Shown in pieces: positions 34,780-45,841 of a stretch of DNA of 64,000 nucleotides. The notes beneath the pieces were generated by a model that made no database searches, was not told where the DNA came from, and worked only from the letters and a program-made list of their open reading frames with translations. How positions within the stretch are numbered: the stretch's first letter is position 1; the number at the start of each line of letters is the position of its first letter. Source of the stretch: CAWAMR01 sp963783095 (GTDB lineage Bacteria > Planctomycetota > Planctomycetia > Gemmatales > Gemmataceae); the NCBI GenBank assembly GCA_963783095.1, contig CAWAMR010000010.1, forward strand, positions 1-64,000. Reading direction: 5' to 3'. The position numbers and the translations under genes were made by a program.

Positions 34780-36567
34780 ATGCTGACTTCGGAGAACATC
34801 CGCCAGGTTTTGCCCTTCCTCATCGGTTTGCCGCTCTTGGTCGCTGTTGTACTGGCATTGCTCGGCAAAGAGGTGATGAAAGCGCGCCGACTGGCTCTGG
34901 GTGCTGCGCTCTTCCACGTTGTTTTGACGGGTCTGGTCGTTATTTCGGCGATCGGTCCGCTCTCGGCGCGCAAGGCCGCTCTGGATCGCGATCCGCCTTC
35001 GGAACGGCACAAGGTTCTCATTCCTGAATTCGTGCCCGGCGACCCCGGCATCGAGAAGAAGGATGCGCAAGGCAAGATCATCCGTGTCGATTCACATACC
35101 ACTACCTGGAATCTCGTCACAACGTCTGCGGACAATCCCGACCTTCGGCCCATTCAGTTTTATATCGGCCTGGATGGCTTGAATCTTTGGCTCGTGGCAC
35201 TATCGAGCCTGATGCTTTTGCCGGTGTTGCTCATTTCCTGGGACAGCATCCGCGAACGCCAGCCCGCATTCTTCGCCTGGCTATTTGCCTTGCAAGGCCT
35301 GATTATCGGTGTGTTTCTGGCCTTCGACATCATGCTGTTTTATGTCTGCTTTGAATTGACGTTGATCCCGCTGTTCTTTCTCATCTCTCAATGGGGTATC
35401 GGTCCCAATCGTCGCGAGGCCGCCCGCAAATTGTTTTTGTTCACGCTAACGGGTGGATTGATTACGCTCGTTGGCATCGCGGGCATTATCGTTTTGATCT
35501 ACGACCAGCCAGCCACCATCGGCAAGGTCGATCACCATTATCTGACTTTCTCGATTCCCGAGTTGGCCCAACTGATGCAACAGCGTCTCGATGGCGGCAC
35601 TCCCGAGATCAAGCAACACCTTGCCAACTATCAACTTGGTCTGTTCATTGCGTTGTCGGTTGGCTTCGCGGTAAAGATTCCGCTGGTGCCGCTTCACTCC
35701 TGGTTGCCGGGTGCTTATTCGGAAGCGCCGATGGGCGTGACCGTGTTGCTGTCCGCTCTGCTGGCGAAGATGGGCACGTTCGGCTTGCTGAGGATCTGTT
35801 TGCCGCTGGCACCGGATGGGACGCTCAACGCCGGGTTGCCGATCATCGGCACGCTGGCCGCGATTGGGATTATCTACGGAGCCATGTGCGCCTATGCCCA
35901 GACCGATTTCAAAAGGCTCGTTGCCTACAGCTCTGTTTCGCACCTTGGTTTTTGCACGCTGGCGATCGTCGCCTTCAATGCCGAGGGTATCGCCGGCGGC
36001 ACCTTGCATATGGTCAATCACGGTCTGACCACCGGAGCGATGTTCCTTCTGGTCGGCCTGCTCTATCAGCGATACGTGTCGCAGCAAATGAGCGATTTCA
36101 GCGGGCTGTGGGCCAAACTGCCGGTCTTCACCTTCTTCATGATTACGATATCGCTGGCCAGCGTCGGCTTGCCGGGACTCAACAATTTCATCAGCGAAAT
36201 GTTGATGCTGGGCGGCTTATTCAATCTGCGGAATCCTCATGCGACGGGCCTGACGTTCGCCGTGGTTGCGGGAATCGGCATCTTCCTGAGTGCCTGGTAC
36301 ATCCTGACCATGATTCAGCGCGTTTTCTTTGGCCCGCTAAAGGAGCCTCTCCCCGCCGGGCCAGGGGAAATTCGCGATGTACACGGCAAGGAATGGTTCA
36401 TCGTGGTGCCGTTGACGGGTCTTTGCTTTCTCATCGGCCTGTTCCCGCAGATGATGCTCGACACCATGAAGCGCGATGTCGATACGCTGGCGCGAATCGC
36501 GGATGATGCTCGGCACGGTCATACCCCGCCGCCCGCTACGCCCCGGACATCTCCGGGAGTTCAATAG
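34780..36567 (+). CDS. nuoM: NADH-quinone oxidoreductase subunit M with enlarged loop
   Basis: 595 residues (usual 480-530). An antiporter-like proton pump subunit. Conserved: DIMLFYVCFELTLIPLFFLI (Glu), KIPLVPLHSWLPGAYSEAPM (Lys), LLAKMGTFGLLR (Lys) and DFKRLVAYSSVSHLGFCTLA. An additional hydrophilic loop of about 60 residues (SARKAALDRDPPSERHKVLI ... NPDLRPIQF) separates helix 2 from helix 3 (YIGLDGLNLWLVALSSLMLL), and another of about 45 residues follows YDQPATIGK. The C-terminus is Pro/Thr-rich. The frame is intact. Confidence 0.94.
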   Translation: MLTSENIRQVLPFLIGLPLLVAVVLALLGKEVMKARRLALGAALFHVVLTGLVVISAIGPLSARKAALDRDPPSERHKVLIPEFVPGDPGIEKKDAQGKIIRVDSHTTTWNLVTTSADNPDLRPIQFYIGLDGLNLWLVALSSLMLLPVLLISWDSIRERQPAFFAWLFALQGLIIGVFLAFDIMLFYVCFELTLIPLFFLISQWGIGPNRREAARKLFLFTLTGGLITLVGIAGIIVLIYDQPATIGKVDHHYLTFSIPELAQLMQQRLDGGTPEIKQHLANYQLGLFIALSVGFAVKIPLVPLHSWLPGAYSEAPMGVTVLLSALLAKMGTFGLLRICLPLAPDGTLNAGLPIIGTLAAIGIIYGAMCAYAQTDFKRLVAYSSVSHLGFCTLAIVAFNAEGIAGGTLHMVNHGLTTGAMFLLVGLLYQRYVSQQMSDFSGLWAKLPVFTFFMITISLASVGLPGLNNFISEMLMLGGLFNLRNPHATGLTFAVVAGIGIFLSAWYILTMIQRVFFGPLKEPLPAGPGEIRDVHGKEWFIVVPLTGLCFLIGLFPQMMLDTMKRDVDTLARIADDARHGHTPPPATPRTSPGVQ

Positions 36568-36570
36568 CAG

Positions 36571-36708
36571 GTGGCATTCGGTAAGGACAAGACGGATATG
36601 AAAGACAACAAGGGCAAGGGCGGTGATGGTGGCAAGGCCAAAATGGATATGAAAGTCGATAAGCAACTGATGGAGGTGTTGCCGTTGCCGAGAGAGTCGA
36701 AGAAATAG
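36571..36708 (+). CDS. 45-residue Lys/Asp/Gly-rich protein between nuoM and nuoN
   Basis: The frame opens at GTG 36571, three bases after the nuoM stop, and ends at TAG 36708. The peptide is strongly charged (KDKTDMKDNKGKGGDGGKAK, then MDMKVDKQLMEVLPLPRESK). GGGAG lies about 12 bases upstream of the GTG. The position and codon use suggest a real small gene or a former nuoM tail. No family is known to me. A tandem-repeat hairpin begins immediately after its stop. Confidence 0.5.
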   Translation: MAFGKDKTDMKDNKGKGGDGGKAKMDMKVDKQLMEVLPLPRESKK

Positions 36709-36799
36709 TTCCAAGTTCCAAGTTCCAAAGTTCCAAGTTAAAAACCCGAAGGGTTGATGGTTTTTAACTTGGAACTTTGAAACTTGAACTTGGAACTTA
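36709..36799. repeat. Inverted tandem-repeat hairpin, unit AGTTCCA
   Basis: The left arm 36709-36740 consists of AGTTCCA heptamers. The right arm 36763-36799 consists of the complementary TTGGAACT units, joined by a smaller AACCC/GGGTT stem. It ends about 20 bases before the nuoN start. Confidence 0.82.
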
Positions 36800-36819
36800 G
36801 AAAAAGGGAGCCTGATTCT

Positions 36820-38362
36820 GTGAATCCGCTGATGAACTTCGCCGTCGATCAAACCTTGCAAGGCGTGTTGCGCTTCATTGTGCCGGAAGCCTGGCTGGTA
36901 GCGACGGCGTGCGTACTGTTCGTTCTCAGCACGGTCAAAGGCGTGAGCCGATCCGTCACGACGGGCATCGCCCTTTGTGCTCTTTTGGGCGCAGCGATTT
37001 TGCATCTCATCACTCCGCTGCCGGCCTCACTTGAAAAGTCGGCCGCTCCGGCACTGCTCGATTCGTTGGCAGTCTTCACTCGATTCGCCGCATTGATTTC
37101 CGGTGCGATTCTGGTGTTGATGAGTTCCAGGGACGTCGATGAGCGCCGTAGCGCGGATTACCATGCCTGCCTGTTGGTGGCGATCGCCGGCTTGTCTCTG
37201 GTCGGCATGGCCAACGATTTGATCTTCCTGTTTCTCGCACTGGAACTCATCAGCATTCCAACCTACGTGATGCTCTATTTGCCCCACAGCACCGATACCG
37301 ATTCGCAGGAATCGGCGGTCAAGTATTTCTTGTTGAGCATCCTGTCGTCGGGATTTCTCTTGTTTGGTTTCAGCTATCTGTACGGCATTACCGGCACGAC
37401 CAACATGACGGCGATCCTCAAGATTTTGCCGACGATTTGTGCCGGCGACATGGCCAACATGGCGATCGTTTCGGCCGTGATGATTGTGGCCGGGTTGGGC
37501 TTCAAGATTACCGCCTTCCCATTCCACTTCTACGCCCCTGACGTTTATCAGGGCGGCCCGGTCGGTACGGTGGCGCTGCTGGCGTTCGTGCCGAAAATGG
37601 CAGGTTTCATCGGCTTGATTCGCCTCTACGGAACTTTCAGCAATATCGGCGACGTCGGCTCCCGTCTTTACCAAACAGCTCATTCTGATGCTCTGGATTC
37701 TCGCCGCGATGACGATGACGGCCGGCAACGTCCTGGCGATCGTGCAGACCAATATCCGTCGAATGCTCGCCTATTCGGGCGTGGCACATAGCGGCTATAT
37801 GCTGATCGGTATCTCGTTATTGCCGACCCAGACGGGCCGGAATTTCCCGGAGGTGATCCAGGGTGGTGAAGCGGTGTTGTTCTACCTGGTTGCTTACGGC
37901 GCGATGACGATCGGTGCCTTTGCAGTCATTGCCTATTTGAGTACGGCGGAACGTTCGATCGATAACATTGAAGACCTGGCCGGCCTGCACGAGTCGCATC
38001 CCGGCATCGCGCTGATGATGGCGATTTTCCTCTTCAGCATGATCGGATTGCCGGCAACGGCGGGATTCCTCGCGAAGTTTCGGCTCTTCATGGGCGCGCT
38101 GGGCACGCCGATCACCAGTTCGCAGCACCTCTATCAGACGCTGGCAATCGTTGCTGCAATCAACGCGGCGATTGGGGCATTTTACTATCTGCGCGTGCTG
38201 AGTGTGATGTATCTTCGAGGATCGTTCAACGCGCCCAAGCCGGTGATCTCCTATTCGATATTGGCGGCGATTCTCTTTTGTGCAGCGGTCACGATCGTCT
38301 TCGGAGTTTTCCCGTCACCGCTCTGGAATGCGACGCGCGAAGCGTTTCATTTTGTCGGGTAA
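36820..38362 (+). CDS. nuoN: NADH-quinone oxidoreductase subunit N, one frame break near 37672
   Basis: About 513 residues when rejoined, starting at GTG 36820 (AGGGAG ten bases upstream). The antiporter-like subunit next to NuoK. Conserved: FLFLALELISIPTYVMLYLP (Glu), KITAFPFHFYAPDVYQGGPV (Lys) and VPKMAGFIGLIRLYGTF (Lys). After the break it continues ILAAMTMTAGNVLAIVQTNI and RRMLAYSGVAHSGYMLIG. It is the last gene of the complex I operon; the spacer after it is only 50 bases and is shared with the convergent repeat-protein gene. Confidence 0.93.
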
Positions 38363-38412
38363 TCTCCATCACAACGCCGGCAACTTTTCACTCAATGGGT
38401 GGTTGATGGTCC

Positions 38413-41400
38413 TCAACTAATGGTGATGGAGTATTCCTCCGATGCGATGTCACCGATACTGTCGGTGAAATTAATGGTGAAGGTGTAAGTGCCCGCTTTC
38501 GTGGGCTTGCCGCTAATGACACCGGTGCTGGTGTTGAGGGCTAATCCATTTGGCAAGCTATCGCCCGATTCCAAGCTAAATTTTTTGGTTCCCGAGCCAC
38601 CTGTCGCAGCCACAGTTTGACTATACGTCTTGTTCACATTTCCGTTTGCCAGAGAAGTAGTTGTAATTTCCGGCGGTGGGGAAATCGTGACAGTGTAGGA
38701 TTTCGTAGCACTTTCTCCCAGGCTGTCCGTTACAACGATGCTGAACGCGAAAGTGCCTGCGGTCGTCGGCGTGCCGGTAATGACACCGGTAGATGAGTTA
38801 AGACTTAATCCAGTTGGTAGACTGTTACCCGATTTCATGCTGAAATTGAACGGCCCAGTGCCGCCGGTTATTTCCACCGTTTGATTGTATCCCGAAAAAT
38901 TCTGGTCCCAGGTCGCGAGCGCACTCGCTGAAATGGATGGCAGTCCGGCAATAATAACGGTGTATGTTTGCGATGCGATGGCACCCAGGCTATCTGTAAC
39001 TGTGATGGTGAACTTGAACGTTCCGGTCTTTGACGGAGTGCCCGCAAGAATACCTGTGGCGGCATTGAATGTCAAACCGGTTGGCAGGCTGCCGGACGTG
39101 AAGCTGAGTTTCAAAGTCCCTTCGCCGCCGCCGGCACTGATCGTCTGGCTGTAACCTGTCCGATTCAGATCCCAATTGGCGAGAGTCGATTGGGTGAACA
39201 CTAGAGGGGAATTGATTGTGACCGTGTAGCCTTGCGTCGCGCTGCCGCCAACGCTATCCGTGACGATCACATCAAATGTTAAGCTGCCCGTAGTTGTCGG
39301 AGTACCGGTGATTGCCCCGGTGGTACCATTCAAACTCAACCCAGTGGGCAGATAAGTGCCGGACTGGAGGGCGAACGAATTCGGGCCCGAACCTCCGGTC
39401 GTTTTCACAATTTGGCTATAGCTCGTAGAGTTCTGATCCCAGTCCGAAAGAGCACTGGTTGTGATCGCCAGTGGGGCATTGATAGTGATCGTGTAGGATT
39501 TGGTTGTGCTGGCACCCAAGCTGTCCGTCACGACGACGCTGAAAGTCACCTTGCCCGCAGTCGTAGGTGTACCGGTGATTGCACCAGTGCTGCTGTCCAG
39601 ACTAAGCCCCATCGGCAAGCTCGTACCCGACTTTACGGTGAATGTCAGGGTGCCGATTCCACTTGCCTGCACCGTCTGATTGTAGTTTGCAAGGTTCTCG
39701 TCCCAGTTCGATATCGTGGCTGTGCTTATGGTTGGGCCGCTGAGGATAGCCACACTCAAACTTTGAGTGGCGGTTAATCCCAAGCTATCCTTGACCTCGA
39801 TCGTAAAGGAAAAAGTTCCGGTCTTGGATGGTGTACCTGTGATGGCTCCGGTGGAAGAGTTCAGTTTCAATCCTGACGGTAGAATGGAACCACTTTTCAA
39901 ACTGAAGGTGAGCGATCCGGTGCCTCCTGTTGTGCTAAGCGTTTGATCGAATCCCGATCGACTTACATCCCAATCCGAAATCGTAGTGGTCGTCACTTTC
40001 GGAGGTGCATTGACGGTAACTGTGTAAGCCTGCGACGTGCTGAGTCCCAAACCGTCGGAAACGAGAATGTGAAAGGTGAAAGAGCCCGCCGTGGTCGGCG
40101 TTCCCGTAATTGCTCCGGTGGAACCGTTCAGGCTCAAGCCGGGCGGCAAGCTGTCACCCGATTGCAAACTGAGAATTCTTGTTCCCTGACCACCCGATGT
40201 GCTGATGGTCTGGTTATACTTCGCTACGTTCTGATCCCAATTCGCGAGGGTCGTCGTGGTAAACGTCAGCGCAGAATTGATGGTGACGATATAGGCCTCG
40301 GTCGCTGCCTGGCCCAGCGTATCCGTGGCAACGATGTCAAAGGTATATGCTCCCACGGTCGTTGGAGTACCTGTGATGACACCCGTCGTTGAGTTCAGGC
40401 TCAAACCGGGTGGCAAACTGGTCCCTGACTCGAGGCTGAATGTCAATGATCCGGTTCCCTCGCTCGCGATCACTGTCTGTTCGTAACCAGGCATGGTCGC
40501 GTCCCAATTGGATAGGGAGGTCGTGGTAATGGAGGGCAGCGAGTTGATGACGACGGTGTAAGACTCCGTTACCGTGTCGCCCACACCATCGGTGGCATCA
40601 ATGGCGAACTCATACGAACCGATGGCAGTAGGGATGCCACTGATGATTCCCGTGTCGGCGTCGAATGTCAGTCCGGTCGGCAACACGCTGCCAGCTTCAA
40701 GGCTCAGGGTAATAGTTCCCATCCCACCGGTGGCGGAGATCGTCTGATCGTAGCCGGCAAGATTCTGATCCCAGTTTGGCAAGGTAGTTGGGCTAAAAGA
40801 AGGTGGAGAATTGATCGCCACCGTATAGGATTGACTGGCGCTTCCGCCGACGCTATCCGTGGCGTCGATCGTGAATGTGTAGGAGCCTATAGCGATCGGT
40901 GTCCCAGTGATCGCTCCGGTCGCAGCGTTCAGAGACAATCCCGCCGGTAACGAGTTGCCGGAAACCAGGCTGAAAGTGATATTTCCCGTTCCGCCACTCG
41001 CGGAAATCGTCTGGCTATATCCGGCAAGGTTTTCATCCCAGTCCGACAGCGAATTCGTGTTGATGCTGGGAGGCGAGTTGATGGTGATGGTGTAAGATTG
41101 AATCCCGGACAGCCCACTGGAATCGTTGGCTCCGATGGAAAAAGTGTAAGTCCCTGTCGCCGTTGGCGCACCACACGATCTCGCCGGTGGACGTATTGAG
41201 GCTCAATCCTGTGGGCAAAGAACCGCCGAGCATGACAAAGGTATCGGGTGAAGTACCGTTGCTGACGGATATGGTCTGGTTGTAAGCAACCCCCTGAGTC
41301 CAATTCGGCAGCGATCCCAGAGACAGTTGACTCAACTGAACGACCCACGGCGAACAGTAATCCCAGTCGCCATCGCCGGCACTGGTGAGGTTGTGGGAAC

Positions 41401-42943
41401 CGGAAGTTGAGGGATCGAAATTGGCCCTGCCGGCGTGAAAGTATCCCGCAACGTAAATGTTGTCTGAACCGTCTAATTCAACTCCGGCAACAGGGTTAAC
41501 ATTACCACCATAGCCAATAATGGCAATAAAGGCCAGTTGATTCGTGGGAGTCAATTTTTCGACATAGACATTGTCGCTATTATAAAGCCCGTAGGGGGAG
41601 TTATACACGCTGGTGTAATTGTCGGGACCAGAGCCGCTGGGATCCAGATTGACATTGATGCCTGCGAACCCTCCGGTGACATAAATGTTCCCCAGTGCAT
41701 CCACCGTGATGGAATAGCCTGCGCTGCTCGCGCTGCCATAGCCGATGAGATCGACGAAACCGAACTGGCCCGAGGAAGTCAATTTCAGCACGAAGCCATT
41801 TTGGTCGCTTCCGCCCGTAGAACTTGAGAGGTTGTCCGAACCGGATCCTGTGGGATCGAAGTTGACGTTTGTGCCTTCGAACTCTCCTGCAACATAGATA
41901 TTGCCGGAGTTGTCCAGAGCGACAGCATCCGTTGTGCAAAGATTGCTTCCGTAACCGATCAGGTCCAGAAAGTCGAACTGACCCGAACTGTTCACTTTCA
42001 TCAGATAACTGTTGGCGTCGTTGCCGGAATCGGAAGAAGTGAAATTATCCGGGCCGGAACCTGACGGATCGAAATTAACATTGGCACCCTGCAAAAACCC
42101 GGAGATGTAGACGTTTCCCGACGCGTCCACGGCCAATGCTGTTGGTGTAGTATCTTTCCCGTAACCAACGAGGTCAACATAACTGAATTGTTCAGACGAG
42201 GTAAGTTTGACGAGAAAGCCATTCCAATCAGTCCCAGCGCTGAAACTGGTCAGATCGTTCGATCCATTTCCATCGGGATCGAAATTGACGTTGCTTCCCG
42301 AGAAACTTCCGGCGATATAGATATTTCCCGATCCATCGATTCCCAGGCATTGGTCGATTGTCGAAGCACCGCTGCCGAGACCGAGTTGGACGACCGATTC
42401 GAATGCGCCCGCAGTTGTCAGTTTCAAGAGAAAGGTGCTGCCTTCGCTCGTGAGGTCTGCTGTGCCCGATCCCGGATCGAAATTGACATTGGTACCGTCG
42501 AAACTTCCAACAATGTAAACGTCCCCGGATCCATCCAGCGCGATGCCGGTCGGAACGACGCTCGCTGTCCCAGTCCCGCCGAACTGATCGACCCAGAGCA
42601 GAGTTCCAGCACCGCTTATCTTCGCGACGTAACCATCGGTCTCGCCTTTCGCGGTGAGTTTAGTGCCGCTGAAGTCCGCGATATCGGTGAGGTAGCCGGT
42701 AATGTAAGTGTTCCCGGAACTGTCTACAGCCATCGCTTGGCCCGTTGTTCCTTGGGTCGATATATTTGGGTCGATGGTGTAGGCAAATCCGGTACTGAGA
42801 CTGGGAGTAATCCGCTCTTCGAGCGGTTCCAGATTCAACCGACGACGCGTAGAGGATCGACGGGAAAGTGTCCGGGCTGTCCCTTGGAATCGGCCAAGAA
42901 GTTGAGATAACCAAGTCGGTTTATGGTGTAACAAGATTGACAT
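38413..42943 (-). CDS. Giant secreted repeat protein: beta-propeller repeats plus 11 putative Ig (He_PIG) domains, one frame break
   Basis: About 1,510 residues from ATG 42943. The N-terminus holds RRRLNLEPLEERITPSLS, the planctomycete LEPLEER-type motif of large exported proteins. Residues 50-530 contain about nine repeats of the type DGSGNIYIAGSFSGSNVNFD, consistent with an SBBP/NHL-like propeller. Residues 540-1510 are eleven domains of about 90 residues, each with W-D-x-N-x-x-x-Y-x-Q-T at the start and LPxGLxLNxxTGxIxGTPT in the middle, matching putative Ig (He_PIG/cadherin-like) domains. One frame break near 41175 separates domain 1 from domain 2. A cell-surface or extracellular structural role is inferred. 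No sorting signal is seen at the C-terminus. Confidence 0.85.
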
Positions 42944-43131
42944 CCCAGTCTGAATGAGGGAAGCAATGAGAGAGCAAGAGTAAGCAGGTCAATTAGTATG
43001 ACGAACTTCTGAAGAAATGTATTTTATGGTACAACTATCCTGGAAACAACACGATCTTGGAGCGCCGAAACGAAAGTAGCGTGCAGTCAAACCCCACGAT
43101 TACATCTCCTTACTGGTGATCTGGAGCCTGT

Positions 43132-43268
43132 TAAGCCAAAGGCGAGCGTCGAGGCGTAAGCTCGACGTGGACAGTCACCATACAGCGGTTGGGTTACCGG
43201 CGAAAAATAAGCGCACGAGTGGTGGCAGTCCACGTCGAGCTTACGCCTCGACGCTCGCCTTTGGCTTA
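43132..43268. repeat. Perfect 41-bp inverted repeat
   Basis: Arms 43132-43172 and 43228-43268 are exact reverse complements of 41 bases, separated by 55 bases. Each arm contains an internal CGTCGAG/CTCGACG stem. There is no coding potential and no transposase. It lies in the 500-base spacer between two divergently oriented genes; the rest of that spacer (42944-43449) holds nothing I recognise. Confidence 0.9.
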
Positions 43269-43449
43269 ACTGATGCGTTCAGGAGCGAGGGGATTAGCGC
43301 TTGTTCGTTTTCCGTTCCACTTGCGGGTATTACTCCCTATCTATCAGACATTTCCTGAACTCATCCACCGATCCCAAGACACCCTCCCTCTCATTATGTA
43401 AGTTATATCTTTCGACCAAACTCGCGATTCGTTCCTACGAGGCTATTCT

Positions 43450-45744
43450 GTGAGCACGGATTCTGCGGTGTCTGATTCGGCTTCTACCCGACAAAATACC
43501 TTTGAACTATTCCTCATCAGCTTGCTCATTCTTTTCCTTGAATTGGCCTGTATCCGCTGGTTTTCCGCCCATGTACTCTTTTTAACTTTCTTTACCAACA
43601 CCGTACTCCTTGCTTGTTTCCTCGGCATGTCGCTGGGCTGCCTCATTGCCGGTACGAAACGAAACTTCTTCCCGCTCACTCCGGTGCTGCTCGGAGTCTC
43701 GGTGGGGGCCGCTCTTGGACTCGAAGCCTGGATGGAGCACGGGGCGGGGCGCTACGTCGATGTCGGCAACCAGACCTCACCGCAACAGATTTACTTCGGG
43801 ACCGAATACCATACTCAAGACCTGGCGCAATTTCGGATTCCCATCGAAGTGATTAACGGCTTCTTCTTCGTCTTCCTTACCCTCACGTTCATCGGTCCCG
43901 GGCAAATGCTGGGGCGCGCATTCGGGCGAATTCCCGACAGGCTGCGAGCATACACCGTCGATATTTGCGGGAGCCTGACCGGCATCCTGTTATTCACCGT
44001 TGTCTCTGCGCTGCAATTATCGCCGTTCTGGTGGTTTTTCCCTGTCTCCATCGGCCTGGGGATTTTCCTCATAACCAATCGGCCTCATGGCGCAGGGTTG
44101 CAACGCCGGGCGTTCACCGCCGTTCTGCTGGCGCTCATTCCGGTCGCGGCGAACTGGCACACCGGCGAAACCATCGTCGCGGGCAAGGACGGAAAGCCGC
44201 CGATTCGGTATGAAACGCTCTGGTCGCCCTATTATCGCGTCGATTTTGAAGGCGCTCCGCGCAATGCCATCCAGGTCAACCTGATCGGACATCAGGAGAT
44301 GATTGGCCGAACCTCGCTCAGCCCCGCTTATGCCTACGCACTCCCGCATGCGCTCAACCGCGACACCGGCAGGCCCCCCTTTGCTGAGGTCATGATTATC
44401 GGGGCAGGCTCCGGAAACGATGTGAGCCGGGCCTTGCAATGGGGAGCCAGCCACGTCGATGCCGTCGAGATCGATCCCGTCATTCAGCGCCTCGGCAAGG
44501 AGAATCATCCCGATCATCCTTACGACGACCCGCGCGTTACCGTCCATCTGGATGATGGTCGAAACTTTCTTCACTCGACGGACAAACAATACGATCTGGT
44601 GCTCTATGCCCTGGTCGATTCGCTGGTTTTGCACAGCAGCTACAGCAACATTCGGCTCGAAAGTTATGTGTTCACAAAGCAGGCATTTGAAGATGTGAAG
44701 CGCCGGCTAAAACCGGGCGGCCTGTTTGTGATGTACAACTATTTTCGTCAGGGCTGGGTCGTCGCCAGGCTGCACAATACTTTGCAAGAGGTGTTCGGCC
44801 GGGAGCCTTTGGTGATGGGAATGCCGTACCAGGAGGTCATTGGTGCCGATGAAAACCTGAAGAATGGGTTTACGGTATTTCTGTCGGGCGACACGGCTCG
44901 CATCGGGGACGCTTTTGCAAAGCACCCTGAGTATTGGCTGCCGACGGTGGCCCCGAGTCCCGACCCGAAACGGACGCCGAATGGGTTTGATGCACCGCAA
45001 GGAGACGCGTCCGACCGGATGCGATTCGGACTTGCCCGCGTCGTTGCACCAACAGAATCGCTTCGCAACGCCACGGATGACTGGCCATTTCTCTACCTTC
45101 GCTCACCCATGATCCCGTACCTGACGCTTCGCGGCATGGGCATCATGGCCGGCTTGGCATTGCTGTTTATGTTCATCTTCTATCCGCGCGGCGAATCCTC
45201 GACCGGTTCGGCCCTGGGAGCGAGGATGTTCTTCCTGGGAGCAGGTTTCATGCTGATCGAGACGAAGGCCGTGGTTCACATGGCCCTGCTATTCGGGGGC
45301 ACCTGGATCGTCAACTCGGTCGTATTCTTTGCCGTGCTCGCCATGATTCTTGGGGCAAATGCGTTTGTCGGCATGGTTCGTCCGCGCAATCTGATGCCGT
45401 ATTATGCAGGGCTGATGGTATCGTTGGGGGTGAGTGCAGTCGTGCCGCTGGATTCATTCCTTGGGATGGGGCGAGTTCTTCAGATAACCTTGAGTTGTCT
45501 GATGGTCTTCGCACCGATTTGGTTTGCGGGCGTGATCTTTGCGGTTTCGTTCACCCGTGTGGCCCGACCCGACCGGGCATTCGGCTTCAACGTAGCCGGA
45601 GCAATGGTCGGCGGGCTGGTGGAAAACAGTTCGATGCTTCTTGGCTTCCAGTATCTGGTACTGGTCGCTGCGGGATTCTATGCGCTTTCGATGTTGAGCG
45701 GCTCCGGCACGAACCGGGAGCCGACAGTGGGTGGGGTTGCTTGA
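43450..45744 (+). CDS. Membrane-bound spermidine-synthase-like protein
   Basis: 764 residues, GTG start 43450. N-terminal half: about seven helices (FELFLISLLILFLELACIRW). Residues 290-520: a Rossmann aminopropyltransferase-like domain with VMIIGAGSGNDVSRALQWGA, VDAVEIDPVIQRLGKENHPD, VTVHLDDGRNFLHSTDKQYD and LKPGGLFVMYNYFRQ. C-terminal half: more helices (MFFLGAGFMLIETKAVVHMA). The architecture is that of the SpeE-like membrane fusion proteins common in planctomycetes. The usual polyamine-binding residues are not clearly conserved, so polyamine synthesis is not assured. Confidence 0.82.
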   Translation: MSTDSAVSDSASTRQNTFELFLISLLILFLELACIRWFSAHVLFLTFFTNTVLLACFLGMSLGCLIAGTKRNFFPLTPVLLGVSVGAALGLEAWMEHGAGRYVDVGNQTSPQQIYFGTEYHTQDLAQFRIPIEVINGFFFVFLTLTFIGPGQMLGRAFGRIPDRLRAYTVDICGSLTGILLFTVVSALQLSPFWWFFPVSIGLGIFLITNRPHGAGLQRRAFTAVLLALIPVAANWHTGETIVAGKDGKPPIRYETLWSPYYRVDFEGAPRNAIQVNLIGHQEMIGRTSLSPAYAYALPHALNRDTGRPPFAEVMIIGAGSGNDVSRALQWGASHVDAVEIDPVIQRLGKENHPDHPYDDPRVTVHLDDGRNFLHSTDKQYDLVLYALVDSLVLHSSYSNIRLESYVFTKQAFEDVKRRLKPGGLFVMYNYFRQGWVVARLHNTLQEVFGREPLVMGMPYQEVIGADENLKNGFTVFLSGDTARIGDAFAKHPEYWLPTVAPSPDPKRTPNGFDAPQGDASDRMRFGLARVVAPTESLRNATDDWPFLYLRSPMIPYLTLRGMGIMAGLALLFMFIFYPRGESSTGSALGARMFFLGAGFMLIETKAVVHMALLFGGTWIVNSVVFFAVLAMILGANAFVGMVRPRNLMPYYAGLMVSLGVSAVVPLDSFLGMGRVLQITLSCLMVFAPIWFAGVIFAVSFTRVARPDRAFGFNVAGAMVGGLVENSSMLLGFQYLVLVAAGFYALSMLSGSGTNREPTVGGVA

Positions 45745-45769
45745 CAATTGAAATTGCGTACACTATCAA
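45741..45769 (+). promoter_or_regulatory. Possible sigma-70 promoter for the small gene at 45842
   Basis: TTGACA (45741-45746), 17 bases, TATCAA (45764-45769). It overlaps the stop of the preceding gene and lies about 70 bases upstream of the AAGGAGG of the next one. Confidence 0.4.
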
Positions 45770-45841
45770 AGAGGATGATGTGGTTGTGTGGTCGCGGCTG
45801 GCGCGGCGTTCTTTCTTTCAAGATTCTTTAAGGAGGCAAAG

